64,000 nt of DNA, taken from NCBI GenBank assembly GCA_009746045.1, contig RPFO01001264.1:62001-126000 (forward strand), in the 5' to 3' direction. This DNA comes from Mesostigma viride. Lineage: Eukaryota; Streptophyta; Mesostigmatophyceae; Mesostigmatales; Mesostigmataceae. Under the pieces are notes generated by a model that made no database searches, was not told where the DNA came from, and saw only the letters and a program-made list of their open reading frames with translations. This document shows positions 11,201-40,556 of this stretch, in pieces. The position numbers and the translations under genes are program-made. Numbering within the stretch: position 1 is the first letter of the stretch; each line of letters starts with the position of its first letter.

Positions 11201-14200
11201 TCGGGGTGGCGTCCAGGGTGGCCCCCCCATGGTTAGCCGGGCCCGCCGCCGCAGCCGCATCGGCATCACCGGCCGCTGCTTGCGCCTCGCACTCAGCGCT
11301 CGATGTGTCCGGCGACGTGGCGACGTCAGGCGTGGCGATGCCCGTCAAAGGGATACCCCGCTTCTTGCATAGTGCACAGAAACGGTTCTTCACCGCATTG
11401 TCCGTCCTGCCAGGTGGCGGCAGCACGCGAATGGTGCGGTGGAAACGCGGCGACAGGGCACACATAGCGGCACGTACTATCAAGTAACACAACCATCACC
11501 GCCCAATCCCTCACATGCCTCGCATGAACATAGACCAAAAGCTGCCTACGCATGGGGACATAAACCAGCCATCAAAGCAACCATCAAAGCAACCATTTCT
11601 GGGACTAACAGCCGGAGGGGCACTAAGCATCATTGGAGAAGGCATTGCTGGGCGCGGCACCTTGCACACATCGATGATAAACAGGGGGAGTGACACCATA
11701 TCCAGTACGCGAGGACGCTGAATCAGAGCACATGCAGGGCTGCACATGCGAGGACGCTGAATCAGAGCCCATGCAGGGCTGCACCGGCCAAGTGACAGCG
11801 CCACATGGAGCTTTCAACATGCCTGTCCTCAACCACGCACATATGCACGCTTGGCAGCCAGGTGATAGCTATACTTGGTCGTGCACCTGCCTTACCTTGA
11901 CACGCGTGCCCACCACCCACGTGCCCTTGACCGCCCACCCACGCACGCGTGCCCACCACCCACCTGCCCTTGACCAATTTGGCGATCTCCGTCCACCGGT
12001 TGCCATACACCTGGTGACCCTCCAGCAAGACCTGGTCCTCCTGGGGGCTCCACCCGCCCTTCTTCAGCTCCACGCTGAGGTAGTTCTGCCATCTGCGCAA
12101 CACATGCATCAGCACCAAGGGAAGCCACGTAGCAGCAGGCTAGGTACACAAGATGACCCACGGTGTGCATGGCCTATCCGAGCAGGCTGCAGACTACATT
12201 CATTCATGCACGTGCCTCTGTTCGAAGAGTCACGGGATACCCAAGTTTGAGTAGGTACCTTTCAGACTACATGTACGGGGTAAAGGTGCTTCATAGCAAG
12301 GTGACACAAGGCATGATACACGCCTGAGAGACACACAGGGATAGAGAAGCAGCACGCGCCACAAAAGGTGGGGAGGGGAGGGGGGTTGGCCAAAAAAGGG
12401 GTGGGGAAAGGAGGGGCCAAGGTGGATACTCGCTCCAGGCACTACGAGAATTAAAATATACCAAGTTGCACTTGGAAGCCGGATAGTAGGTGGTGGTGGG
12501 AATGTGGGAAAGAAAATAAAGCCAAAAATCGTCTGTGACTCTGTGTGCCCTCTTACAGCCACCACAAGCATGCATAACATGCAGCAGCCATGGGTGAAAA
12601 AATGGGAACCAGCACGACCCAACATAAACTGAGGCAAGCTCATGCCAGATAGACTGACGAATCACAACGTGACCAACGCGACCCACGTGACCGATGCGGC
12701 CGACGCGGCCTACGGCGACGAACGCGGCCTACGGCGACGAACGCGACGAACGCAACGAACGCGACGAACGCGACGAACGCGACGATCGCGACGATCGCGA
12801 CGATCGCGACGATCGCGACGATCGCGACGATCGCGACGAACGCGACGATCGCGACGAACGCGACGATCGCGACGATCGCGACGATCGCGACGATCGCGAC
12901 GATCGCGACGATCGCGACGATCGCGACGATCGCGACGATCGCGACGATCGCGACGATCGCGACGATCGCGACGATCTCGACGATCTCGACGATCTCGACG
13001 ATCTCGACGATCGCGACGATCGCGACGATCTCGACGATCGCGACGATCTCGACGATCGCGACGATCGCGACGATCGCGACGATCGCGACGATCGCGACGA
13101 TCGCGACGATCGCGACGATCGCGACGATCGCGACGATCGCGACGATCGCGACGATCGCGACGATCGCGACGAGCGCGACGAGCGCGACGAGCGCGACGAG
13201 CGCGACGAGCGCGACGAGCGCGACGAGCGCGACGAGCGCGACGAGCGCGACGAGCGCGACGAGCGCGACGAGCGCGACGAGCGCGACGAGCGCGACGAGC
13301 GCGACGAGCGCGACGAGCGCGACGAGCGCGACGAGCGCGACGAGCGCGACGAGCGCGACGAACGCGACGAACGCGACGAACGCGACGAACGCGACGAACG
13401 CGACGAACGCGACGAACGCGACGAACGCGACGAACGCGACCAACGCGACCAACGCGACCAACGCGACCAACGCGACCAACGCGACCAACGCGACCAACGC
13501 GACCAACGCGACCAACGCGACCAACGCGACCAACGCGACCAACGCGACCAACGCGACCAACGCGACCAACGCGACCAACGCGACCAACGCGACCAACGCG
13601 ACCAACGCGACCAACGCGACCAACGCGACCAACGCGACCAACGCGACCAACGCGACCAACGCGACCAACGCGACCAACGCGACCAACGCGACCAACGCGA
13701 CCAACGCGACCAACGCGACCAACGCGACCAACGCGACCAACGCGACCAACGCGACCAACGCGACCAACGCGACCAACGCGACCAACGCGACCAACGCGAC
13801 CAACGCGACCAACGCGACCAACGCGACCAACGCGACCAACGCGACCAACGCGACCAACGCGACCAACGCGACCAACGCGACCAACGCGACCAACGCGACC
13901 AACGCGACCAACGCGACCAACGCGACCAACGCGACCAACGCGACCAACGCGACCAACGCGACCAACGCGACCAACGCGACCAACGCGACCAACGCGACCA
14001 ACGCGACCAACGCGACCAACGCGACCAACGCGACCAACGCGACCAACGCGACCAACGCGACCAACGCGACCAACGCGACCAACGCGACCAACGCGACCAA
14101 CGCGACCAACGCGACCAACGCGACCAACGCGACCAACGCGACCAACGCGACCAACGCGACCAACGCGACCAACGCGACCAACGCGACCAACGCGACCAAC

Positions 14201-15519
14201 GCGACCAACGCGACCAACGCGACCAACGCGACCAACGCGACCAACGCGACCAACGCGACCAACGCGACCAACGCGACCAACGCGACCAACGCGACCAACG
14301 CGACCAACGCGACCAACGCGACCAACGCGACTAACGCGACCAACGCGACCAACGCGACCAACGTGACCAACGTGACCAACGCGACCAACGCGACCAACGC
14401 GACCAACGCGACCAACGTGACCAACGTGACCAACGTGACCAATGATCCCTAGATGAGCGTTCTTTCACCTTGATGTGCTACCATAATGTAGCATGACCTT
14501 TCAATGAGCACGTATATGAGTACATACAGCCAAATCCTCATATACGAGCGCGTATATGACGATTTGGACAAGTAGGCCATTTTTTAACCAACAAGTAATT
14601 AGACCCACTTCCAGGGAAAGGGGTATGTTGTTGCTGTGAAGCAAGGCCAGTCGGCCACCCCTCAAGGGAGGGGAGAAAATCCACATGGATGCTCGCCTAA
14701 GTTATCAATGGCAGCACACTAAACATGATAGCTTGCATCCCCAAGAGCGGGGGACCGTCCTCTCCTTACTCAGTACAAAGGATTTGCCCCAAGAAGTGAA
14801 TACTGACTAACATTTCTGCTGCTTTGTCGAACCTCGTATATAACAGATAGGTATGCTATGCCTACTTAAAGTACTTAAAGTACTTAAGTCCCCTCGCCTT
14901 CCTCTCCCTTCCACCGCCACCACCACCACGCCCCCCCCCCGCCCCGCCCCATCCTCCCTAACACAACTTCCTGCCGCATAAACTAGTAACGGGTGCCAGA
15001 AAGCCCTTGTGGAGCACAGTGAGCTAACGCAAGTGTACCTTCGTCTGCATTGCTTGCTGGCCTTGGTACCGAGTTTGGTTGCAATTAGTGACCACCTGCA
15101 GGGACCACAATCGCGAACCGCGGCGGGAGGGCACCAGGCAATCCACGTCATGTTAGATCGGAAAAGCTACGAGCCAAAAGATTGCGGGCGAAAAACCAAA
15201 TATGTAACGGGTATCGCATTACCTTCTCGATCCATGAATGCTGACAAGCGCCCTCAAGTCGTCATCTTCCTGCGCGCGATAGACATAGAATGCAATCCGT
15301 TGGGGAAAAAAATGTCAGCAGCTGTTAACAGGTCCTAATAATCTAGTCATAGTATTATTCCGCGCCATAGCAGGAACGGTACGCACGCTAAATTATATCC
15401 ATATACCGCACTCTACGAGCGCAGCGATTCCCCCTTGCTGCCCTCAGCTTGCAACCGAATGTTACCTTTTTGGTCCAAGGTGTCTGTTTCCCAGGCGTAA
15501 CAAGCTTTGCGTCCGTCAT
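8261..15519 (-). CDS. R2R3-MYB transcription factor, FOUR LIPS/MYB88-like
   Basis: Eight phase-consistent exons on the minus strand: 15466-15519, 15223-15269, 15039-15095, 11964-12092, 11194-11406, 10278-10557, 9294-9768 and 8261-8418 (about 470 codons). The start is the ATG at 15519, with an in-frame stop upstream. R2 has tryptophans at about residues 15, 35 and 54. R3 has W67 and W86, and Phe at about 105 where most R3 repeats have Trp. GGWSPQED, GNRWTEIAK and GRTDNAVKNRF followed by LCKKR are hallmarks of the FLP/MYB88 group. In land plants these nuclear DNA-binding proteins restrict divisions in the stomatal and other lineages; the role here is unknown. The C-terminal half is Pro/Ser/Ala-rich and contains QEVMGWLSLSS. 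The last two exons are supported by phase and splice sites only, so the 3' end is less certain than the MYB domain. Confidence 0.85.
8465..8590. repeat. 21-bp tandem repeat, about six copies
   Basis: Diverged copies of a CACCACATGGTTCAGAACAGG-type unit follow one another. The tract lies in the predicted last intron of the MYB gene, just upstream of the final exon. The 21-bp period keeps a frame open, which is why it looks weakly coding (VPVLNH repeats on the minus strand). Confidence 0.8.
11900..11975 (-). repeat. Duplicated splice-donor segment of MYB exon 4
   Basis: Two adjacent copies of a 30-35 bp segment cover the exon 4 donor. The true copy reads TCAAGGGCAG|gtgggtgg; the second, about 44 bp downstream in the intron, reads TCAAGGGCACgtgggtgg and then gtgggcacgcgtg as in the first. 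The G-to-C change removes the last exonic G of the donor. This is the same kind of exon-end duplication seen repeatedly in INO80. Confidence 0.7.
12705..14442. repeat. 9-bp minisatellite, about 190 copies, in MYB intron 3
   Basis: The array is built of CGCGACNAN-type 9-mers in homogeneous blocks. There is a CGCGACGAA start, a long CGCGACGAT block with some CTCGACGAT (about 12782-13165), a CGCGACGAG block (about 13168-13355), a short CGCGACGAA block, then a long CGCGACCAA block (about 13438-14440) with a few CGTGACCAA units at the end. It sits inside the 2946-bp intron between the R2 and R3 coding exons. Because 9 is a multiple of 3, every frame stays open for 500-600 codons; these frames are artefacts. 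Confidence 0.97.
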
Positions 15520-16139
15520 ATAATAGATCGCGATTTCAGGCCTTAGCTGGTCGTATCATTAATAATTAACCTCAAACGCTTGACAAGACCGAGTACGCAA
15601 GACGTCTCATCTCGCGGAGCGTGTTACTTGGCTCTAGGTAGTTTGCCCCAGCATGTATCCTTGTTTCACCTCAATTATACATAAATTCAAACCAACATTC
15701 CCTAGGATTCAGGTTGCCAACGAAAAATATTTGGGGCTTCCCGACAGGAAAAAAAAGCTACGCCAACAATTAAGCTTTCTTCGTGCTGAGCCAAATATTT
15801 CCTCGTAATGCCAAATATTTCCTCGGCAGCCACGTAATGCAAGTCGTGGCAAGACGTGATTAAGAGCAATCCATACCTGCACCACCCAAGAAGGCTTGAG
15901 CCAAGAGCATCTCTCACGCGTGGGATCGTTTGCAGGAAGGTCTCATGGACACGATGCTGCCGTACGCATGCTAGGCTCAGCGAGTCAGCGTTCAGCCCAG
16001 AAGGGGCACCCACGTAGGCCGGGCGGAGCCAACTCGAAATCCTATATATTAATTTAGCAATTGGGGGTCATCCCGCACTATCCAGGGCATCGCAACTTCC
16101 CCGCCAATCCATAACAACCGGAATAACTAACCACCAATC

Positions 16140-16760
16140 CCAGCGAGCGAGCGAAGCGAGCGAGCGGCCGCTGAAAGCGGCCTGGCGCGCAGCGCACGGC
16201 GAGCGCAGCGAGCTGTGCGCTGCGCGCGGCGAGCGAAGCGAGCGAGCACCCTACCGCGAGCGAGCGAAGCGAGCGAGCACCGTACTGCGCACCAATCCGC
16301 GAGCGAAGCGAGCACCGTACTATTCCAGCGGGCAGCGGGCGGCGTACTGCGCACCAATCCGCGAGCGAAGCGAGCACCGTACTATTCCAGCGGGCAGCGG
16401 GCGGCGTACTGCGCACCAATCCGCGAGCGAAGCGAGCACCGTACTATTCCAGCGGGCAGCGGGCAGCGTACTGCGCACCAATCCGCCAGCGAAGCGAGCA
16501 CCGTACTATTCCAGTGGGCAGCGGGCAGCGTACTGCGCACCAATTCGCTCGCAGCGTACTATTCCAGCGGGCAGCGGGCAGCGTACAGCGGGCAGCGTAC
16601 AGCGGGCAGCGGGCAGCGGGCAGCGGGCAGCGGGCAGCGGGCAGCGGGCAGCGGGCAGCGGGCAGCGGGCAGCGGGCAGCGGGCAGCGGGCAGCGGGCAG
16701 CGGGCAGCGGGCAACGGGCAGCGGGCTGCGGGCTGCGGGCAGCGGGCAGCGGGGCGAAGT
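16140..16760. repeat. GC-rich compound repeats (GCGA, ~58-bp unit, 7-bp GCGGGCA array)
   Basis: A GCGAGCGAA-type tract is followed by about four copies of a unit of roughly 58 bp containing CGAAGCGAGCACCGTACTAT and TACTGCGCACCAATC. A 7-bp (AGCGGGC)n array of about 20 copies then runs to about 16755. The open frames across it are repeat artefacts. Confidence 0.9.
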
Positions 16761-19142
16761 ACTGCCAAAAAAAGGGACCCTGTTTTGGGCTGGGCGAAGC
16801 CAGCGGGTGACACTAGTCCTTGTAATTTTCGTAGCTCCCTCATGACGGACTAAATCATCTCTGCTGCCCTTGTGGCGTTGAACAAAACACATGACGGACG
16901 AGACTGGCCGGACATGGATCCGGGTTTGATCGTTTGATCCGTGCCGACATCCGGCTGGCAGGCGGCACAGCATTCGTTGAATTCGGTCGTTTGCACGAAC
17001 TAATGCTAACTGCTGTAGGTGGCGCCTGTTCAGTGTTCACCCTGTTGTTCTTGTTGTTGTTGTTGTTGTTGTTGTTGACTTGTTGCCCACGCCGGACATG
17101 GGCAGCAGACATGTGGATTGTGGAAACGGCCGCCGATGAGACGATCTGGGCCAGCTTCCTTCTAGCTCCGTTCAGTTCAGTTCAGTTTTAGTTTGCCTAG
17201 TAGCGGCCTGAGATTGGCAGTAGTTTCTGCTGACGGTCGCTGTAAACATCAAGATGAACGCCAGTTGGCCACGCGTCAAGCCCGCTAGGAAAAATCTACT
17301 CGCACAGATCGAGCACCTTTCGTCCCAAGTACGCAGGTGGCTTGGAGGCAGAAGTTAACTCGCTCCAGGGTGGCATCCGGTCGGTAGAATCAGCCCAACT
17401 TCCGGCTCTTGAAACCCTGGACCAAGCCGTCCTTGCGATGGCTCCTTTACCTTGCAGTACTTGCATCCCCGTCCCCAACGACATCGGGACCCGAGGCGCT
17501 TTTCATGGATGAGAGACGTCATGGGGGTGGAGATAAGTGGAGGTCTTCTCTTCTCGGATCGCCGCCGAGAGGAATGCGAAAATCTGCGTTTTTCCTCTTA
17601 GCATTCCCCAGAAACTCAAATTGCTGAAAATGTGCCGTGCTGGTGGCATAGACTCGAAGTTGGTTGATTAACCCTCAGTGTCGTCCATACACTGGTACTC
17701 CCCTCCTGGTAGCGGGGAAACTTGTGGAGACGCGTAGTTCGAGGTTGTCTGCCTTCTTGAAAGGGTTCTTGGAGCGTGGAATTACGCCATGTGCTATGCT
17801 TGGGGATGACCGCGGTGAGCAGCAAGTTGGCATTGCTTGTTCTGGTTTGCATTGTCGTCCGATTGGCAAGATCTTGTTTAGCCTCCGCCTGTTTAGCCAG
17901 CTGTCAATTTTCTTGCATCCTTTCCCAATTCTTGTCTCGCTGTAGCCCTGGACAGGTTGTCTTGGTAGCCTCCGCTCATTTGCGAAGTAAATTGAGACGA
18001 TATCACTGCTCCAGAAAGACATGTCCTGACGTTGTGCGGGATGGTTATGATGGCCTGGGACAAAGTTGCGTCTTTCTGTACCAGTAAACAGCGCGGTGCT
18101 GCTCTTTCGACAGATCGTCTTGCACCCGTCCGCATATTTACTCGATTTTCTCTAGCCGCCCTCAGTAGTACTTACATGTGCCTGCGAATTTGCCGAGCCG
18201 ACTGCTGCTTCATAAGCGCGCCACTTGTGCCGCATCCCAATTTCGGTGGGCATTGCTAGGGTTGGGAATCGATTAGCCGATGTCTTCAAGAGGGTTCGAA
18301 TTGAAGACGGAGGGCTTGCTGATTCCCTAGTAGCTGGCATGTCTCTCAGGGAGCACATGCGTTTGCCCACCCACCCACCCACCACCTGCCCAGAGTATGG
18401 GAGGTGATTTCTGGGAAATATTAGGCTGCCGTTTACGCTTGACTCTTGCAGGTAGGAGTAAGCCCCCATCCCGTGTGCCTCGTGGCATAGTCGTCTGCTG
18501 GCTTCTTATCTTGGCCTAGCAATAAGGGCCTTTCTTGATGAACGTGTGCGAAGTTGCCATGTAAATGCACTGTTCTACCATGGATTGGATAGGTTCTTCT
18601 TTGGTCTGTTTCGTTTCTATCTTTCGTTGCTATGGTGTCTATAGTGTTGGGGCACCGGGTTAACCTTGGTGCAGGACTAACTCATGTCAACCATCAATGG
18701 CCTTATCACACTTATCAAACGTTCCTGTCATGGGTTTACCATTGTCAAGTTGCAGTGGTTTCCTGTCCTCAAATACAGCCATAAGCTGGCTCATCAGGGA
18801 ATGCTGACCCCTTTCTGCACCTGATGCATAATAGCCAGCATGCTAGCATTCCTTAACCCCACAGTGGGAAGCCATCCACCGTTATAGCGGGTGCATGCGG
18901 CATATCATTCTCCACGCCTCTTCTCCATCGTCAGATGGTATAATATGCCCTTGTCCTTCCCCCCTAAGCATCTCTTTCATGAGCTTGCTCCTCCCCGCCG
19001 CCCCTCTCCCTGGCTGACCCTTTCGCCAACTCCCCCTTGCCTGGTTCATCTGGGCTTTTGCCCACCCTTGCAAAGGTACCCAGTTACGTCCCCATCCCCC
19101 CTTTCACCCCTCATCGCTTACTTTTCCCTCCCCGCCCCCCTG

Positions 19143-19556
<414 letters not shown>

Positions 19557-19713
19557 GCACACTCACCAACACCTACCCACACCCACCCATCCAACCACTT
19601 GGCCCTTCTACCCCGTCTTGAGTATCCAGCGATGGCACCGCGACGTGGGTCCGGCAGCGGCACTAGCGCACCGCGCCGCGGAAGCGCCGCCCTCTGATGC
19701 GCGGTGACGGGTG

Positions 19714-36925
<17,212 letters not shown>

Positions 36926-37200
36926 TAGCCTGTTCCAGGTCTGTCCAGGTGTTTCGGGAACGCAGGAGTTGGTGCCAAGGCCACAGTCTGCCCAGGAGGC
37001 ATCGTTTGGCACAACCCCAGCCATCTGGGGGTGGACATTGGTCAACTGTCTGTGCCAATGGCCTTTGGCTTTGAAAGCATAGCCAGTATGATAGGGAGAC
37101 CTGGCTCTGTATTTGTGAGATTCTTTAAATTTTGTCCAAACATCCAATATGCAATTCTAAGAAATATATCCGTTTTCCATGAACATTTTTTTTCATCAAT
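36926..37200 (+). other. INO80 3' untranslated and downstream region
   Basis: This segment follows the INO80 stop codon. It is AT-richer towards its end, with no open frame of note on either strand. No canonical AATAAA is seen, and the polyadenylation site cannot be placed. The transposon region begins at the (TTAAT)n tract near 37205. Confidence 0.4.
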
Positions 37201-37204
37201 TTGA

Positions 37205-37950
37205 GGGTTAATGCTCCATTAATTAATTAATTAATTAATCAATTAAAATCATAGCTCCGTGGGGAGCATATGTAACACATAGCCCTGAGAAAGGGGCATC
37301 TATGGGTTTGTAATACAATCAGGCGACAACCTGCAGGTGTAGGATGTACAACTATCACCTGCTCTGGGTGCACTAGGTGCACCTGCACCTCCATGATGGT
37401 TCATGCCTCCTAAACAAGCACAGGCACACAAGGCGGCTTGAGGAGAGGGCCTAGAAGGCCTGCATGACATATGGGGCGGAAGGTATGTGGCTAGGCTATA
37501 GCTGGGGTACACATGCGGGCCTCTCAGCAGAGAGTAACTCCCTGCATGGGCAAAGCATGACTCGAAATTGCTACGGCTAGTGCGAGGGCGGGTGTGGGCC
37601 CATCACGTAGGCATACATGGCCACGTCACTAGGCTTTCCAATCTACACTACTGCTATATATTCCCTAGGCTGGGGTGGCTGGGGTGGCTGGGGCGGCAGG
37701 GGTCGCCTGCCAGGGCTTGTGGGCGACGTAGATGTCCGCCCCCTTCCAGTAGACCGGCTTCTGCCCCGCCGTCTGCCGAAGCTGGAGGTAGGTCGGCCAT
37801 AGCTCCCGTCGCCGTTGTTGCTGCGTCAAGGTCAAGTCGTCGTCCAGCGTGTAGGCGGTCCCCCCAAGCCGCTTGCGACACTTGAGGAACTCCATCTTAT
37901 CCGCCATGACCAGTGTCAAAGGTGAGGAGCAAGGGGGAGGGGCCTAATGC
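37205..37950 (-). mobile_element. 5'-truncated, diverged copy of an ORF1-type LINE-like element
   Basis: On the minus strand, about 90 codons (37654-37919) match the C-terminal end of the ORF1 protein at 38.8-39.3 kb: a KRLGGTAYTLDDDLTLTQQQ-type stretch, then ELWPTYLQLRQ, then VYWKGADIYVAHKPWQA. A 3' untranslated region follows, ending in a (TTAAT)n tail at about 37205-37240. The copy is clearly older than the others. 5' truncation and a simple-repeat tail fit target-primed reverse transcription. Confidence 0.7.
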
Positions 37951-38014
37951 AAGGGGGAGGGGCCTAATGCTCCATGACTCCTGGAATTTTTCGACACCGT
38001 ACTTCTCATAACAG

Positions 38015-38100
38015 AACACAAATAGTTAATTAAAGTCGTGCTGATCCCGTTGGGGAGTCCGATGGATGGATGGAACACACGTTCCTACCGGATCTATTCT
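38015..38100 (-). repeat. Fragment of LINE 3' end
   Basis: GATCCCGTTGGGGAGTCCGA followed by GATGGATGG and CCTACCGGATCTATTCT matches the LINE 3' region at 40600-40680 and 7110-7195. It is too short to say more. Confidence 0.55.
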
Positions 38101-38286
38101 AAGCAGGGAGGGGGTATTGGAGGGAGGGCGAGCCCTAGCTTCTCTCACGCTGCCTCGGGCTAGTGGGCAGGCCACAGAGGACTAGCTCTTCGTCATGGTG
38201 CAGGGGCCTCATTAACTCAACAATAAAGCTAGCTAGCTTCGACACAGCAAAAGCACGCGCGGTCCATGCACAATAAGGCTGCCCAA

Positions 38287-40320
38287 TTGAATTGAATTGA
38301 ATTGTAACATAACTCCGTTGGGAGTATATGTAGCACATAGCCCTTGAGATCGGGGGGCATATGGCCTATCATACATCCTAAGCTACTTCCTGCAAGGGTG
38401 GGGATGTAAACTGGACCCTTGCTCTAGGTGCACCAGGGCACGTGCATCCCCATGATCTTCAAGCTATGCCCAGCGAAGGGGGAGCCTGTCATGGGGGGGA
38501 AGATCAGCATAGCTATACAAAGAAGCTAGGGCATGGCGTCTCAGCAGAGAGGTACTCCCTGCATGGGCACAGCATAACTAAATAAAGTTAGGCATCATCT
38601 GGAGTGTGGCTCATCATAGGCACACATGTACATGATGAAATAAAGCGCGTGGCTTAGCTGGGATAGGGCCTAGCTCTAGGAGGCGTACATGTACATGGCC
38701 ACGGTCTATCTATTCTATACTACTGCTGCTGTATTCCCCTAAGCTGGGGCGTCTGGAGTCACTGGGGCCGCGGGGGTCGCCTGCCAGGGCTTGTGGCCGA
38801 CGTAGATGGCCGCCCCCTTCCAGTACACCGGCTGCCCCGCCTTGGTCTGCCGGAGCTGGAGGTAGGTCGGCCATAGCTCCCGTCGCCGTTGTTCAGCTGC
38901 GCCAGGGTCAAGTCGTCGTCAAGGGTGAAGAGAGTCTTCTCGAGCCGCTTGCGGCGTCTGAGAAAAGAAATCTTGTCCGCCGGGGTCTTAAAGGTGAGAA
39001 GGAGCGGGGGCGGCCCTGCCTTACCTCGCGCGCGGGGAAGGCGGTGGGCGGCCAGCTCGATCTCACCAGTAAGGCCCATGCGATCAAGGATTTCTCTCTC
39101 AAAAGCACGCGCAAGCTTCTCGGAATTCTCACCTTCCTCCATCTTGAGATTCTTGACAATGACGTTGAGGCTGCGCTTGGCGAGCTCGGCCTCCTCGCGG
39201 AGGTCAAGCGTCTGCCGTTGAAGTTGAGCTGCGACGGCGGAGGTGGTGGAGGTGGTGTGTTGCTTAAGCATGTCCGCCCAGGTGGTGATGGGAGGAGCAT
39301 CGCCGGCCAGGCCAGCCGGGGCTGGCTTGGCGGCAATGTCCTTCACTGCCTGGGCGGTGAGGCCTGCGGTGTTCTGCAGGACCTCGATAGCGATGGCATT
39401 GTTCTTAAGACGCTGGTCGATGTCGAGGAGCTGGGCTTTGATGTCGGCGGTGGAGGTGGAGGTGGCAGTGGAGGTGGAGGCGAGGAGGGGGGAGGTGGAG
39501 GTGACGGTGGTGGAAATGTGAGGGAGCTCAGTATAGCCAGCGTGCCGCCCATTGCCGCCACATCTGCGGCAAGGGGGGTCACGTGCTGCTGAAAGGCTTC
39601 CGTGAGGATGGAGCGGTATGTGGCTGCGGAGATGGTGGGGGCCAAGATCTCGCCGTCAGACTTCGTCAGCAGGGAACAGAGAATCATGTGCTGAAGCTCG
39701 GGCCGGGGGTACAAGCTCGTCAGCAGCAGTTCGCGGCTCTGTTTAAAATCAGTGCCGTCAAATTCCAGTAGGCGGTGGATGCTGTGAAAGTAGAGGCACA
39801 GCTCAAGAAGCGAGGCGTAGTCCCCAAAGAAAATGCAGTGCATAGCAGTGACCGGAGAAATGTTGTTCCAGTCGTGATCGTCGGCATGGAAGGAGTGGTA
39901 CTTGAAACGCGGTTCGCGTGGAAAGGATGAGCGGCTGCGTTTAGGGTCTGGCGAGGCCGATGGCGAGGCAGGAAGCCCGGGAGGTTGCTGGGCGGCCACC
40001 AGTGCGCGACTACTGTCACCGCTGCCTGCCGGCCCTGATGGCGAAGCTGCAGCCGGAGCTGCAGACGTATTTTCATTGCCGAGCGCAGCCGTCAGGCTGC
40101 GTTGCGTCGATGGGCGTTTGCTCATCGTATATTGCGTAATAGCTGCGGAAAATTATATCAGCATGTGCGTCTTAGAAAGACGGAGCGATTGTGATATTCA
40201 CGGCCAAATTCGGTGCTCAAACGTGAAAGTTATGAGCGCCGCCGCCAGCCATGGCTACCTCGTGGCTCGTGGCTGCCCAATGGTCCATTCGAACCCACGT
40301 AGACGTGGGACCGCGTGTAA
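38287..40320 (-). mobile_element. LINE-like element encoding only ORF1, near-complete copy
   Basis: On the minus strand a start codon at 40125 opens an ORF1-like gene. After its end come a ~450-bp 3' untranslated region and a (CAATT)n tail at about 38287-38305. No reverse transcriptase lies downstream. The 3' end (CTCCGTTGGGAGTATATGTA and onwards) is shared with the copies at 42.6 and 63.4 kb and, more distantly, with the LINE at 40.6 kb. The 5' boundary near 40320 is approximate. Confidence 0.7.
38759..40125 (-). pseudogene. LINE ORF1-like RNA-binding protein, frameshifted
   Basis: The first part (40125 to about 39530) encodes a Pro/Ser-rich N-terminus and a module with MHCIFFGDYASLLELCLYF and TKSDGEILAPTISAATYRS. 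The second part, in another frame (about 39500-38759), encodes a coiled-coil-like stretch. An L1 ORF1-type RNA-recognition fold follows: SLNVIVKNLKMEEGENSEKL, LTFKTPADKISFLRRRKRLE and LFTLDDDLTLAQ. Compared with the copy at 51-52 kb there is a 2-bp insertion near 39530 (gctatactgag versus gctgctgag) that breaks the frame, and a second shift near 38895. In L1 elements this protein binds and chaperones the element RNA. Assignment to the ORF1 type rests on motif order and context, not on a search. Confidence 0.6.
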
Positions 40321-40556
40321 TTAATTCCTTACTCAATTGTAATGATCGAATTAATTTTTACATTCATCTTCATTCATTCATGACCACTGGGAGAATCACA
40401 GGAGATACCGACTTAATTTTTGCATGAGTATAGTCGCTCTACACGTAAGCCAGCCATAACTTCAATGCACAAGGCTACACATTTCCATCTCCACTCATAT
40501 TCATCATCCTGAACGACTCGAAAACGCGGACATGATAACGGCAGGCTCGAGCTACC

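Noticed and set aside
12640-14442. Three very long open frames (546-600 codons; Val-Ala-Leu, Arg-Arg-Ser and Asp-Asp-Arg repeats)
   Set aside because: They are read through a 9-bp minisatellite, which keeps every frame open. The region is an intron of the MYB gene.
16215-16853. 212-codon open frame rich in GQRAA repeats
   Set aside because: It is the 7-bp GCGGGCA array read as codons.
19711-19713. GTG as the INO80 start
   Set aside because: The next codon is ATG (19714), the normal eukaryotic start; a stop lies in frame just upstream at 19705.
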